A stretch of 64,000 nucleotides of DNA, from the NCBI GenBank assembly GCA_963797565.1, contig CAWCPM010000012.1:1-64000 (forward strand), written 5' to 3'. Position 1 is the stretch's first letter; every line of letters begins with the position of its first letter. Made by a program: the position numbers and the translations under genes. The notes under the pieces are model-generated. The model saw nothing but the letters and a program-made list of their open reading frames with translations. It had not been told where the DNA came from and ran no database searches. Positions 55,537-64,000 of this stretch are shown here, piece by piece. This DNA comes from JAICYJ01 sp963797565 (GTDB lineage Bacteria; Actinomycetota; Thermoleophilia; Gaiellales; JAICJC01).

Positions 55537-56858
55537 CGACGGCGCTTGCGGGCCTAGCGGCGCACCCGGCCGCCGCCGCTCCAGCGGGGCTGCCGCGGTT
55601 GCTTGCCGGCAAACGGGCACGGCCCGGGCGCATGCACCTTGCCGACCACCTGAATCACTACGGCGATCCGTCCACGGCGCCCTACGCCTTCGGCGGCCGG
55701 CTGTTCACCACGGTCGAGCGGTCGGGCCTGCTGGGCCGCGGCGGGGCGGGATTCCCCACCGCCCGCAAGCTCGATGCGGTACGCCGCGGGCGGTCACGTC
55801 CGATCGTGGTGGTGAACGGGATGGAGGGCGAGCCGGCCAGCGCCAAGGACAGGTACCTGCTCTCGGTGGCGCCGCACCTGGTGCTCGACGGCCTCGCTCT
55901 GGCCGCCGCCGAGGTGGATGCCGACGCCGCGGTGATGGCGGTGCGCCGCGACCGCACGGACGCCGTGCACTCGATCGAGCGCGCGCTCACAGAGCGGCAT
56001 CGCGCCGGCCTCGACCGGATCGAGCCGAGCGTCCACCAGGGGCCGCCGCGGTACGTGGGCGGCGAGGAGACGGCGCTCGTGCACTGGCTGAACGGCGGCA
56101 CCATCCGCCCGACAGCGGTGCCGCCGCGGCCGTTCCAGCGCGGCGTCTCCGGACGGCCGACGCTGGTGCTGAACGTCGAGACGATCGCGCACATCGCCCT
56201 GCTGGCGCGGTACGGCGACGCCTGGTTCCGCTCGGTGGGACTGCCGCACGCCCCCGGCAGCGCGTTGATGACGGTGACCGGCGACCTCGGTCGCGGAGGC
56301 GTCGCGGAGGTGTCGATGGGATCGTCCCTGCAGTCAATCGTGGGCGCCTGCGATCCGCGGTCGCAGCCGGAGATGGTGCTGGCCGGCGGGTATTTTGGCG
56401 GCTGGCTGCCATGGGAGTCGTGCGCCGGGCTGCGCGCCGATCCGCAGCAGCTGCAGGCCGCCGGTGCCGGGCTGGGTGCCGGAGTCCTGATAGTCGCGCC
56501 GGCCGGCTCCTGCGTGATCGCCGAGACGGCCCGGATCACGGCCTATCTGGCTCGCGAGAGCGCCGGCCAGTGCGGACCTTGCGTGAACGGTGTGGCCGCC
56601 GTCGCCCGTGACCTGGCGCGCATGTGCACGATGGATGCCGGTTCGGTCGTGACGGAGCGGCTGCGGTCCCGGATTGATGTCATCGACGGGCGCGGCGCCT
56701 GCGGGTTGCCTGACGGCGTCCGCCGCCTGGTGGCCAGCGTCCTTGAGGGTTTCCCGGATCACGTGGCGATGCATGAGCGCCACGGCGCCTGCCGCACCGC
56801 GCCGCCGCTGCCGTTGTCACTGCCTTCGACGCCGCTGGGGCCGGCCGACTGGCGATGA
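55533..56858 (+). CDS. NuoF-like NADH/flavin/iron-sulfur subunit
   Basis: 441 residues resembling the 51-kDa subunit of complex I. LLGRGGAGFPTARKLDAV (FMN site) and NGMEGEPASAKDRYLL (NADH site) are intact, with YVGGEETALVHWLNGG, an SLBB-like part, and the iron-sulfur region ESAGQCGPCVNGV plus GACGLPDGV. NuoF has C-x2-C-x2-C in the latter; here the first Cys is Ala, leaving three ligands. GTG 55533 overlaps the upstream stop (GTGA). It likely passes electrons from NAD(P)H to the ferredoxin or membrane partners. Confidence 0.88.
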   Translation: MTTALAGLAAHPAAAAPAGLPRLLAGKRARPGRMHLADHLNHYGDPSTAPYAFGGRLFTTVERSGLLGRGGAGFPTARKLDAVRRGRSRPIVVVNGMEGEPASAKDRYLLSVAPHLVLDGLALAAAEVDADAAVMAVRRDRTDAVHSIERALTERHRAGLDRIEPSVHQGPPRYVGGEETALVHWLNGGTIRPTAVPPRPFQRGVSGRPTLVLNVETIAHIALLARYGDAWFRSVGLPHAPGSALMTVTGDLGRGGVAEVSMGSSLQSIVGACDPRSQPEMVLAGGYFGGWLPWESCAGLRADPQQLQAAGAGLGAGVLIVAPAGSCVIAETARITAYLARESAGQCGPCVNGVAAVARDLARMCTMDAGSVVTERLRSRIDVIDGRGACGLPDGVRRLVASVLEGFPDHVAMHERHGACRTAPPLPLSLPSTPLGPADWR

Positions 56859-57061
56859 AGAGCTACCTGGTGCGTGTCGATCCGATCGCCTGCGACGGCC
56901 ATGGGCTGTGCGCCGACCTGCTGCCGGAGCGGATCGAGCTCGATGAGTGGGGCTACCCGATCGTCGATCGCACCCCGGTGCGGGGTGATACGGCCGCGCA
57001 CGCGCGGCGGGCGCTGGCCGCCTGCCCGAAGCTGGCGCTGCGGATGGAGCGGCAGCGGTGA
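56855..57061 (+). CDS. Small 3Fe-4S-type ferredoxin
   Basis: 68 residues. Cluster ligands C13-x5-C19 and C57 with P58 (ACPKLAL), and a His16 in the position often occupied by a fourth ligand or aliphatic residue. This is the pattern of single-cluster ferredoxins. ATG overlaps the stop of the NuoF-like gene and its own stop overlaps the next gene, so the electron carrier is produced together with its partners. Confidence 0.88.
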   Translation: MKSYLVRVDPIACDGHGLCADLLPERIELDEWGYPIVDRTPVRGDTAAHARRALAACPKLALRMERQR

Positions 57062-57669
57062 CCCTGCTACGGCGGCTCGACCTCGACGCGCACGCGGACG
57101 AGGCGCCGGCGCCCGGAGTCGAGGGCAATCGCAGGCTGACGGCCGCACTGGGCGCGGTGCTGCTGGTGCTGCTCGCGGTCGAGGGCGGGACGATCCCGTT
57201 CCTGGGCCAGCTCGAGGCCGTCCATGTGGTCGTGGGGCTGGTGCTGATACCGATCGTGCTCCTGAAGCTGGGCACCACGTTCTACCGCTTCGCTCGCTAC
57301 TACGCGGCCGACCGCGACTACCGGCGGGCCGGGCCACCGCACCCGGTGATGCGCGTGGCCGGGCCGTTCGTGGTCGTGACAACGGTCGCGCTGTTCGCGT
57401 CGGGTGTCGTGCTGGCGATCGTCGGACGGCACTCGCAGACGGTCTACACAATCCACAAGGCCAGCTTCATCGCCTGGTTCGTCGCGATGACGGTGCACGT
57501 CCTCGGGCACGTGTGGTCGACCCCGCCGATCGCGGTGCGGGACTGGTCGGCGGCCCAACGGATGCCTGGCTCGCGCGTGCGGCAGCTGACGTTGGTCGGT
57601 GTCACGCTGGCCGGTCTGGGCGCGGCTGCAGTCGTCTACCCGCTGCTTCCGGCATGGGGCCACGGCTGA
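57058..57669 (+). CDS. Cytochrome-b-like four/five-helix membrane protein
   Basis: 203 residues. Helices at about 27-45, 50-72, 98-122, 130-150 and 178-197. His residues in AVHVVVG, YTIHKASF and VHVLGHVW lie on helices and could ligate heme b, as in small cytochrome b561-type proteins. GTG 57058 overlaps the ferredoxin stop. Last gene of the redox operon; it may be the exit or quinone-facing membrane partner. Confidence 0.75.
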   Translation: MTLLRRLDLDAHADEAPAPGVEGNRRLTAALGAVLLVLLAVEGGTIPFLGQLEAVHVVVGLVLIPIVLLKLGTTFYRFARYYAADRDYRRAGPPHPVMRVAGPFVVVTTVALFASGVVLAIVGRHSQTVYTIHKASFIAWFVAMTVHVLGHVWSTPPIAVRDWSAAQRMPGSRVRQLTLVGVTLAGLGAAAVVYPLLPAWGHG

Positions 57670-57722
57670 CCGATACGGCAGGTTCGCGCTACCGTCCGTT
57701 GTCAGCCACTGGGAGGTGCGTG

Positions 57723-58127
57723 ATGGCGAGCGTGAGCGTCCGCTACATCGTCGATGACGTCGATGCTGCGATCGGGTTCTACGTCGATGCCCTGGGATTC
57801 ACCCTGGAGATGCACCCGGCGCCCGCATTCGCCATGCTGTCGCGCGGTGACCTGCGTTTGGTGCTGTCGGCGCCCGGCGGCGGGCCGGGTGGCGGCCAGG
57901 CGATGCCCGACGGGACCGTCCCCGCGCCCGGCGGCTGGAATCGCTTCCAGCTGGAGGTGGATGATCTCGACGCGACGGTGGCGGCGCTGAAAACCAGGGG
58001 AGTCGCGTTTCGAAACGACATCGTCGACGGCGTCGGCGGCAGGCAGGTGCTGGTCGACGACCCGTCAGGAAACCCGGTTGAGCTGTTCCAGCCGACGCGC
58101 CGGGAAGCGCGTCTGGGCGGCGGCTGA
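57723..58127 (+). CDS. VOC (glyoxalase-like) family protein
   Basis: 134 residues: VSVRYIVDDVDAAIGFYVD opens, NRFQLEVDDLDATVAALK is the second module, and VLVDDPSGNPVELFQP closes with the metal Glu. Function not predictable beyond the fold. ATG 57723 follows GGGAGGTG. The last 63 bases overlap the convergent gene at 58065-58658. Confidence 0.87.
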   Translation: MASVSVRYIVDDVDAAIGFYVDALGFTLEMHPAPAFAMLSRGDLRLVLSAPGGGPGGGQAMPDGTVPAPGGWNRFQLEVDDLDATVAALKTRGVAFRNDIVDGVGGRQVLVDDPSGNPVELFQPTRREARLGGG

Positions 58128-58658
58128 TCGGCCGGGCCGGCGCAGCGGCTCCGGCGTCGGGCGCAGCACCAGCGTCTCGACCGGAGCGTGGGTCAGGATC
58201 CAGGTCATGTCCTTGGGCGTGAACCCCTCGCTGCGCCCGTGGGGAGCCGGCGCGATGATGCGGCTGAACGGCTCCTTGTCCCAGATCTGCTGCAGCGCGT
58301 GGGTGGGCGTTCGGCCCTTCTCGATGCGCGAATCGACGGGGACGCCGGCGCGCAGCGCGGCGTACTCGACGGCCTCCAGAAGCGGCATCGCGCGCGCCAC
58401 CTCGGCCTCCATCGGTGCGTCCGGCGGCAGGCGCAGCGGCACCACCAGCAGGTAGGCCGGCACCAGCGTCGCCCGCTCCGCCTGGCTGACCCTGATGGCC
58501 GCCGCCAGCACCCGCCCGTCCAGCGCGCCGCCGGTGAACGGCACCAGGATCCTGCGGCTGCCGTCAAATCCTTTCGCACGTCGCCGCCGCACCGCCAGGA
58601 GGATCGCCAGCGCGATCGCCGCCAGCAGGACGACCACGCCTACAGCCATGACGATCAT
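58065..58658 (-). CDS. Membrane-anchored universal-stress-type protein of the kdp operon
   Basis: 197 residues: one N-terminal transmembrane helix (VMAVGVVVLLAAIALAILLA), a basic segment, then an alpha/beta Usp-like domain (RRILVPFTGGALDGRVLAAA, a helix, RIIAPAPHGRSEGF, and a closing strand VETLVLRPTP). ATG overlaps the kdpD-type stop (ATGA), so it is translated with it. It could replace or complement the missing parts of KdpD; this is inference. No Gly-x2-Gly-x9-Gly ATP motif is clear. Confidence 0.72.
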   Translation of the reverse strand: MIVMAVGVVVLLAAIALAILLAVRRRRAKGFDGSRRILVPFTGGALDGRVLAAAIRVSQAERATLVPAYLLVVPLRLPPDAPMEAEVARAMPLLEAVEYAALRAGVPVDSRIEKGRTPTHALQQIWDKEPFSRIIAPAPHGRSEGFTPKDMTWILTHAPVETLVLRPTPEPLRRPGRSAAAQTRFPARRLEQLNRVS

Positions 58659-59740
58659 GGCGCCTGCTCGCGGTCGGCCCGGTTGGCGACGATGCGGATG
58701 TCGATGCCCGGGAGCTCCCGCACCAGCGCCGACACCAGCGACCCGCGCAGGATCTCGATGCGGCGTCGCTCGTCGGGCGTGCCCAGCACCACGTAGGTCG
58801 TCCCGCGCTCCTTCACGATCCGCTTGACGGTGTCGACCAGATGCGAGGACTCCTGCTCCAGGAAGTGGCCGCCGAGGATGACCACCAGCCGCTTCAGCGC
58901 GGCCAGCGACGCCGCCTCCTGGTCGGACTGCTTGCCGCCGGGCGGTCGCACCCACAGCACGTCCAGCTCGGCGCCCAGCCGGTTGGCCGAGCGCCAGGCC
59001 CGCCGCAGCACCCGCTGGGAGTTGGGCCCGGGCGTGGCCAGCACCAGCACCCGCTCGGCCACGGCCTGGCGGCTGAGCGGGTCGAGCAGGTCGCTCTCGC
59101 GCCGCTCGCCCACGTCCTCGGCCACCTCGCGGAGGGCCAGCTCGCGCAGCGCGTCGAGGTTCTCGAGCCGGAAGAAGTTCGAAAGCGCTGCGTCCACACG
59201 GTCCTTTCTGTAGACCTTCCCGGCCCGGATCCGTTCGTGCAGCGCGTGCGGCGCCAGGTCGACCAGCACCACCTCGTCGGCCTCATCCAGGATCCGGTCG
59301 GGGAACGTCTCGCGTACACGCACGTGCGTCAGCTCCAGCACGGTGTCGTTGAGGCTCTCCAGGTGCTGGATGTTGACCGTCGAGATCACGTCGATGCCGG
59401 CGCCCAGGATCTCGTCGATGTCCTCGAAGCGCTTGGCGTTGCGCATGCCGGCGGCGTTCGTATGCGCCAGCTCGTCGACCAGCGCCAGCTCGGGCGCGCG
59501 CGCGATCACCGCGTCGAGGTCCATCTCGCTCAGCTCGACCCCGCCGTGCTCGGCCTGCAGGCGCGGCACCTGCTCTATGCCGTCGGCCAGCGCGATCGTG
59601 TCGGGGCGATCGTGCGGCTCGAGGTAGCCGATCACGACGTCGCGTCCCTCATCCCGGGCCTGGCGCCCTTCCTGCAGCATCCGGTAGGTCTTGCCGACGC
59701 CGGCCGCCATGCCCAGCAGGATTCGGTAGCGGCCGCGCAC
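58655..59740 (-). CDS. kdpD: KdpD N-terminal sensor protein without kinase domain
   Basis: 361 residues covering only the KdpD-N and Usp domains: GMAAGVGKTYRML (Walker A, residues 10-22), VDELAHTNAAGMRNAKRFED, STVNIQHLESLND, and a Usp segment (RVLVLATPGPNSQRVL... VLGTPDERRRIEIL). The transmembrane, GAF and histidine-kinase parts of full KdpD are absent, as in some cyanobacterial short forms. It may sense K+ or c-di-AMP and act on the Kdp complex directly. ATG 59740 abuts the kdpB stop. Transcription control must come from elsewhere; no kdpE is in the window. Confidence 0.9.
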   Translation of the reverse strand: MRGRYRILLGMAAGVGKTYRMLQEGRQARDEGRDVVIGYLEPHDRPDTIALADGIEQVPRLQAEHGGVELSEMDLDAVIARAPELALVDELAHTNAAGMRNAKRFEDIDEILGAGIDVISTVNIQHLESLNDTVLELTHVRVRETFPDRILDEADEVVLVDLAPHALHERIRAGKVYRKDRVDAALSNFFRLENLDALRELALREVAEDVGERRESDLLDPLSRQAVAERVLVLATPGPNSQRVLRRAWRSANRLGAELDVLWVRPPGGKQSDQEAASLAALKRLVVILGGHFLEQESSHLVDTVKRIVKERGTTYVVLGTPDERRRIEILRGSLVSALVRELPGIDIRIVANRADREQAP

Positions 59741-61798
59741 TCACGCGCCGAACACGTTGTGGACGACAAGATCGATCGCCTTGATGCCGATGAATGGGAG
59801 CACCACGCCGCCCGCCCCGTAGATCAGCAGATTGCGCCGCAGCAGGGCGGTCGCGCCGATCGCGCGGAACTTGACGCCGCGAAGCGCCAGCGGCACGAGC
59901 GCCGGGATGATCAGCGCGTTGAACACGATCGCCGAGATGATCGCACTCCTGGGCGTGCCCAGATGCATGATGTTGAGCGAGTCGAGCGGGCCGCGCCGTC
60001 CGTGCACTCCGTAGGTGAACGCGAACATCGCAGGCAGGATCGCGAAGTACTTGGCGACGTCGTTTGCGATCGAGAAGGTGGTGAGGGCGCCGCGGGTGAT
60101 CAGCAGCTGCTTGCCCACCTCGACGATCTCGATCAGCTTGGTCGGGTTGGAGTCGAGGTCGACCATGTTGCCGGCCTCCTTCGCGGCAGACGTGCCGGTG
60201 TTCATGGCAACGCCCACGTCGGCCTGCGCCAGCGCCGGTGCGTCGTTGGTGCCGTCGCCGGTCATCGCGACCAGACGGCCCTTGGCCTGCTCCTCCTTGA
60301 TCAGCGCCATCTTGGCCTCGGGCGTGGCCTCGGCCAGGAAGTCGTCGACGCCGGCCTCGTCGGCGATCACGGCGGCCGTGACGCGGTTGTCACCGGTGAT
60401 CATGACGGTCGTGATGCCCATGCGGCGCAGCTCGTCGAACCGCTCCCGCATGCCGCCCTTGACGATGTCCTTGAGGTGGATCACGCCCAGCACGTAGTTG
60501 TCCTGCGCGACAACGAGCGGCGTGCCGCCCTGCCGGGCGATCCTGTCGACCTGCTCGTCGAGGCCGGCCGGCGAACGGCCGCCCTGCTCCTCGACGAAGC
60601 GCTTGACCGCATCGGCGGCGCCCTTGCGGAGCATGTTGCCGTTCATGTCGACGCCGCTCATGCGGGTGGTGGCCGAGAACGGCACGAACGTGGTCGCGAC
60701 GGTCGAGAGCTGCTGCTCGCGGAGGCCGTAGCGCTCCTTGGCCAGCACCACGATCGAGCGCCCCTCCGGTGTCTCGTCTGCCAACGACGCCATCTGCGCG
60801 ACCTTCGCCAACTCCTCCTCGCCGACGCCGTCGACGGGCACGAACTCTGACGCCTGCCGGTTGCCGAGCGTAATCGTGCCGGTCTTGTCCAGCAGCAGCA
60901 CGTCCACGTCGCCCGAGGCCTCCACCGCCCGGCCGGACATGGCCAGCACGTTCCGCTGCACGAGGCGATCCATCCCGGCGATGCCGATCGCCGACAGCAG
61001 CGCGCCGATCGTGGTCGGGATCAGCGCGACCAGCAGCGCGATCAGCACCGTCTGGGACTGCGGCGAGCCGGCGTAGACCGCGAACGGTGCCAGGGTCACC
61101 ACCGCCGCCAGGAAGGTGATGGTGAGCCCCGCCAGCAGGATGTTGAGCGCGATCTCGTTGGGCGTCTTGCGGCGCTCGGCGCCCTCCACCAGAGCGATCA
61201 TGCGGTCAAGGAACGACTTGCCCGGCTCCTGGGTGACGCGGATCACGAGCTTGTCCGAGAGCAGCTTCGTGCCGCCCGTGACCGCCGAGCGGTCGCCACC
61301 CGACTCGCGGATCACGGGCGCCGACTCGCCGGTGATGGCCGACTCGTCGACCGAGCCCACGCCGTCGATCACCTCGCCGTCGGCCGGGATCACCTCACCT
61401 GCGATCACCTCGACCACGTCGTCGCGCTGCAGCTCGGGCGCCGGGACGTCCTCGAGCTTGCCGTCCAGCGCCTGACGGTGCGCGACCGTGGTCGTGCGTG
61501 TCGCCCGCAGGGCGTTCGCCTGGGCCTTGCCACGGCCCTCGGCGATGGCCTCGGCGAAGTTTGCGAACAGCACCGTCAGCCACAGCCAGAAGGCGATCGT
61601 GCCCACGAATCCGAGGTCACCGGTGTGGCCGCGGAACAGGTCGAGGACGAAGATCCCGGTCGTGATGACGCTGCCGATCTCGACGATGAACATCACCGGG
61701 TTGTGCGCCTGCTTGCGCGGGTCGAGCTTGGGGAACGAGTCCCTGATCGCCGCCCAGACGATCTCCTGCGAGAACATGCTTGCCGACTCCCGTGCCAT
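59741..61798 (-). CDS. kdpB: Potassium-transporting ATPase ATP-binding subunit
   Basis: 685-residue P-type ATPase. TGESAPVIRES (actuator), DKTGTITLGNRQASEFV with the phosphorylated Asp, and TGDGTNDAPALAQADVGVAMN (hinge) are intact, with seven helices. ATG 61798 overlaps the kdpC stop by one base. It works with KdpA and KdpC in high-affinity K+ uptake. It lies third in the operon, after kdpC, rather than between kdpA and kdpC. Confidence 0.97.
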   Translation of the reverse strand: MARESASMFSQEIVWAAIRDSFPKLDPRKQAHNPVMFIVEIGSVITTGIFVLDLFRGHTGDLGFVGTIAFWLWLTVLFANFAEAIAEGRGKAQANALRATRTTTVAHRQALDGKLEDVPAPELQRDDVVEVIAGEVIPADGEVIDGVGSVDESAITGESAPVIRESGGDRSAVTGGTKLLSDKLVIRVTQEPGKSFLDRMIALVEGAERRKTPNEIALNILLAGLTITFLAAVVTLAPFAVYAGSPQSQTVLIALLVALIPTTIGALLSAIGIAGMDRLVQRNVLAMSGRAVEASGDVDVLLLDKTGTITLGNRQASEFVPVDGVGEEELAKVAQMASLADETPEGRSIVVLAKERYGLREQQLSTVATTFVPFSATTRMSGVDMNGNMLRKGAADAVKRFVEEQGGRSPAGLDEQVDRIARQGGTPLVVAQDNYVLGVIHLKDIVKGGMRERFDELRRMGITTVMITGDNRVTAAVIADEAGVDDFLAEATPEAKMALIKEEQAKGRLVAMTGDGTNDAPALAQADVGVAMNTGTSAAKEAGNMVDLDSNPTKLIEIVEVGKQLLITRGALTTFSIANDVAKYFAILPAMFAFTYGVHGRRGPLDSLNIMHLGTPRSAIISAIVFNALIIPALVPLALRGVKFRAIGATALLRRNLLIYGAGGVVLPFIGIKAIDLVVHNVFGA

Positions 61799-62388
61799 CA
61801 GTGACTCCCGATCCGATCGAGTGCGAGGTTCAGTTCCAGCACGTTCACGCCCGGTTCGCCGAACAGGCCGATCCAGCGGCCGTCGGTGTTCTGGGAGATC
61901 AGGTGCTGAACTGTCGCCAGCGGTAGGTGACGCACCGCCGCCACCCGCCGCGCCTGCAGGTTCGCGTAGGCCGGCGAGATATCCGGGTCGATGCCCGATC
62001 CGCTGGTCGTGACCGCGTCGACGGGGATGTCGCCGGTGGTCAGACCCGGGTTGTAGGGGCGCTCCTCCTTCAGGATCGCGCGGATCTGCGAACGCACCTG
62101 CGTGCGCAGGGCGGAGCTGGTCGGCCCCAGGTTCGAGAAGGTGGTGGCCCCGGCGTTGTAGGCCGGCGTCGTTGCGGAGGGACGCTCGTGGAAGTACTGC
62201 GGCCTGGAGAATCCCTGTGCCGCCAGCTTCGATCCGACCACGTGGCCGTCGACGGTGATCAGGCTGCCGTTCGCCGCGCTCTTGAACGCGACCTGGGCGA
62301 TGCCCGTCATCACGAGTGGGTAGATCAGCCCGAAGCCGACCGTCAGCACGACGGCGGCGATGATCGAACGACCGATGGTGCGGATCAC
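61798..62388 (-). CDS. kdpC: Potassium-transporting ATPase subunit C
   Basis: 196 residues: one N-terminal helix (IIAAVVLTVGFGLIYPLVMTG), then a periplasm-facing domain with SRPQYFHERPSA and the conserved SGSGIDPDISPAYANLQARRVA. GTG 62388 overlaps the kdpA stop (GTGA). Standard length. Located between kdpA and kdpB, an unusual order. Confidence 0.96.
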   Translation of the reverse strand: MIRTIGRSIIAAVVLTVGFGLIYPLVMTGIAQVAFKSAANGSLITVDGHVVGSKLAAQGFSRPQYFHERPSATTPAYNAGATTFSNLGPTSSALRTQVRSQIRAILKEERPYNPGLTTGDIPVDAVTTSGSGIDPDISPAYANLQARRVAAVRHLPLATVQHLISQNTDGRWIGLFGEPGVNVLELNLALDRIGSH

Positions 62389-64000
62389 GACAGGCCCTCC
62401 ACGATCGGCCCAAGCGTGAGGGCGGGGAATATCATCAGGCCGGCGGTGAGCACGATGATCGCGACCAGCAGCACCGCGAAGGTGGGACCGTCGGTGCGGA
62501 ACGTGCCTGCCGACTCGGGATGCGTCCGTTTACCGGCCAGGGTGCCGCCCACCGCGAGCGCGGTCACCAGCGGCACGAACCGGCCCAGGTACAGCGCGAC
62601 CGAGCCCAGGTTCGCGGCGAACGGCAGGCCGCCATAGCCCGCGAATGCGCTGCCGTTGTTGTTTGCCTGCGACGTGTACGCGTACAGGGCTTCGGTGAAC
62701 CCGTGGGCGCCGGTGTTGTACATCGACGCCAGGCCGGCGTGGGTGACCACCGAGATACCGGCCAGGATCAGCGCCATCGAGGGTACGAACAGCGCACCAA
62801 CGGCGGCCAGCTTGATCTCGCGCGCCTCGATCTTCTTGCCCAGGTACTCCGGGGTGCGGCCGACCATCAGCCCGGCGACGAACACGGCGATCAGGATGTA
62901 GAAGAACATGCCGTACAGGCCCGAGCCGACACCTCCCCAGATCACCTCGCCGAAGAAGATGTTGACCAGCGGGACGGCGCCGCCGAGCGGCGTGAACGCG
63001 TCATGGCCGCCGTTCACCGACCCGTTGGACGCATCCGTGGTCACCGTCGCCCAGAGCGAGGTGTCGGCGATGCCGAAGCGGACCTCCTTGTCCTGCATGT
63101 TGCCGCCGCTCTGCTGCGAGCTCGAGGCGATGTTCACCCCGGAGTCACGCAGCACCTGCGAGCCATGCTGCTCCGCCGGGTAGGCGATGGCAAAGCCCAC
63201 CGCCATCAGCACGAACATGGCGCTCCAGACCGCCCAGGCCTGGCGCATGCGGCCGATCATGCGGCCGAACATGAACACCTGGGCCATCGGGATCAGCAGG
63301 ATCGCGATCACCTCGATCAGGTTGGTGAATCCGTTGGGGTTCTCGAACGGCACCGCCGAATTGGAGTTGTAGAAGCCGCCGCCGTTCGTGCCCAGCTGCT
63401 TGATGGCGACCTGCGAGGCCACCGGCCCGCGTGCGATCGTCTGCTTGGCGCCCTCGAGCGTGGTGGCGGTGGCGTGGCCGTCGAGCGTCTGCGGGACGCC
63501 CTGCCACACCAGGACCAGGCCCAGCACGACCGACAGCGGCAGCAGGATGTAGACCAGCGAGCGGTAGAGGTCGCGCCAGAAATTGCCGAGGTCGGAGGTG
63601 GTGCGGCGGGAAAACCCGCGGATGACGGCGGCCAGAACGGCCATCCCGACCGCGGCCGACACGAAGTTCTGCACCGCCAGGCCGGCCATCTGCGACAGGT
63701 AGGACATCGTGAACTCGCCGCCGTAGTACTGCCAGTTGGTGTTGGTGACGAAGCTGGCCGTGGTGTTGAGGGCGATCGGCGCCGTGACGTCCGGCAGGTG
63801 GTCGGGGTTCAGCGGCAGATGCGCTTGCCAGCGCAGGAGCAGGTAGAGCAGCACCGTGAAGACGATGCTGAACACGACCACGGATCCGGCGTAGCTCTTC
63901 CAGTTCTGCTCGTGGTCGGGGCTGGATCCGACCAGCCGCAGGAACAGGCGCTCGCCCCGTGCCAGCCGGCCGTTCACGAATCCGAACGTGCCCTCGTACA
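62385..64000 (-). CDS. kdpA: Potassium-transporting ATPase K+-binding subunit, 5' end outside window
   Basis: At least 537 residues; the frame continues past the window edge (E-G-T-F-G-F-V precedes the first in-window GTG at 63977), so only the first 20-30 residues are missing. Selectivity-filter stretches FVTNTNWQYYGG, LGTNGGGFYNSNSA and about ten helices are visible. It is the channel-like subunit of the Kdp complex. First in the visible operon; no kdpF is seen in the window. Confidence 0.97.
   Translation of the reverse strand, partial: YEGTFGFVNGRLARGERLFLRLVGSSPDHEQNWKSYAGSVVVFSIVFTVLLYLLLRWQAHLPLNPDHLPDVTAPIALNTTASFVTNTNWQYYGGEFTMSYLSQMAGLAVQNFVSAAVGMAVLAAVIRGFSRRTTSDLGNFWRDLYRSLVYILLPLSVVLGLVLVWQGVPQTLDGHATATTLEGAKQTIARGPVASQVAIKQLGTNGGGFYNSNSAVPFENPNGFTNLIEVIAILLIPMAQVFMFGRMIGRMRQAWAVWSAMFVLMAVGFAIAYPAEQHGSQVLRDSGVNIASSSQQSGGNMQDKEVRFGIADTSLWATVTTDASNGSVNGGHDAFTPLGGAVPLVNIFFGEVIWGGVGSGLYGMFFYILIAVFVAGLMVGRTPEYLGKKIEAREIKLAAVGALFVPSMALILAGISVVTHAGLASMYNTGAHGFTEALYAYTSQANNNGSAFAGYGGLPFAANLGSVALYLGRFVPLVTALAVGGTLAGKRTHPESAGTFRTDGPTFAVLLVAIIVLTAGLMIFPALTLGPIVEGLS

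Overview
The window is high-GC DNA that reads like a deep-branching actinobacterium. The gene order tig-clpP-clpX, valS-folC, mreBCD-mrdA-rodA, paired radical SAM/DUF2344 genes, rne-rplU-rpmA-obgE-nadD-rsfS-DUF2203, plus an F420-type LLM oxidoreductase and an ANTAR regulator, best suggests the Thermoleophilia (Solirubrobacterales/Gaiellales). That placement is inference from gene content; no rRNA is present.

Layout. 1-2.4 kb: a thiolase end, then tRNA-Arg flanked by two convergent homologous putative small RNAs. 2.4-8.3 kb: an accessory patch with a frameshifted TPR protein, Nudix hydrolase, tRNA-His, a cluster of palindromic repeats, a KAP-type NTPase, a perfect 597-bp tandem duplication carrying tRNA-Leu twice, and a decayed DUF1345 gene. 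8.3-16.1 kb: AI-2E-type permease, SPFH protein, ANTAR regulator, a 56-aa protein with an Sm/Hfq-like pattern, a 24-aa membrane peptide, a flippase-like membrane protein, an acyl-CoA ligase and a ketopantoate-reductase-like enzyme. 16.2-19.5 kb: trigger factor, ClpP and ClpX (protein quality control). 19.5-24.9 kb: accessory genes, with an MFS remnant between diverged direct repeats. 25-28.4 kb: envelope hydrolases. 28.4-50.9 kb: housekeeping core, namely tRNA charging, folate, nucleotide hygiene, rod-shape and peptidoglycan machinery, RNase E/G, L21/L27, Obg, NAD synthesis and ribosome silencing. 51-51.5 kb: tRNA-Ala with a duplicated 3' half about 430 bp downstream. 51.5-57.7 kb: a two-component system divergent from a tightly overlapping redox operon (ApbE, ferric-reductase-like, NuoF-like, ferredoxin, cytochrome-b-like). 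57.7-64 kb: a VOC protein and a kdp operon ordered A-C-B-D with a kinase-less KdpD.

Cross-cutting signals. Nine recognisable or operon-embedded genes, several of them normally essential (mrdA, uppP, rne), are each broken once, and every broken locus has a length of 3n+1. This points to one-base insertions in the assembly, though it needs reads to settle. Modular palindromes built around GGTGCC(C/G)GGCACC occur in two distant intergenic clusters. The candidates most worth following are the Sm-like small protein, the twin small RNAs, the modular palindromes, and the redox operon whose NuoF-like subunit lacks one cluster cysteine.
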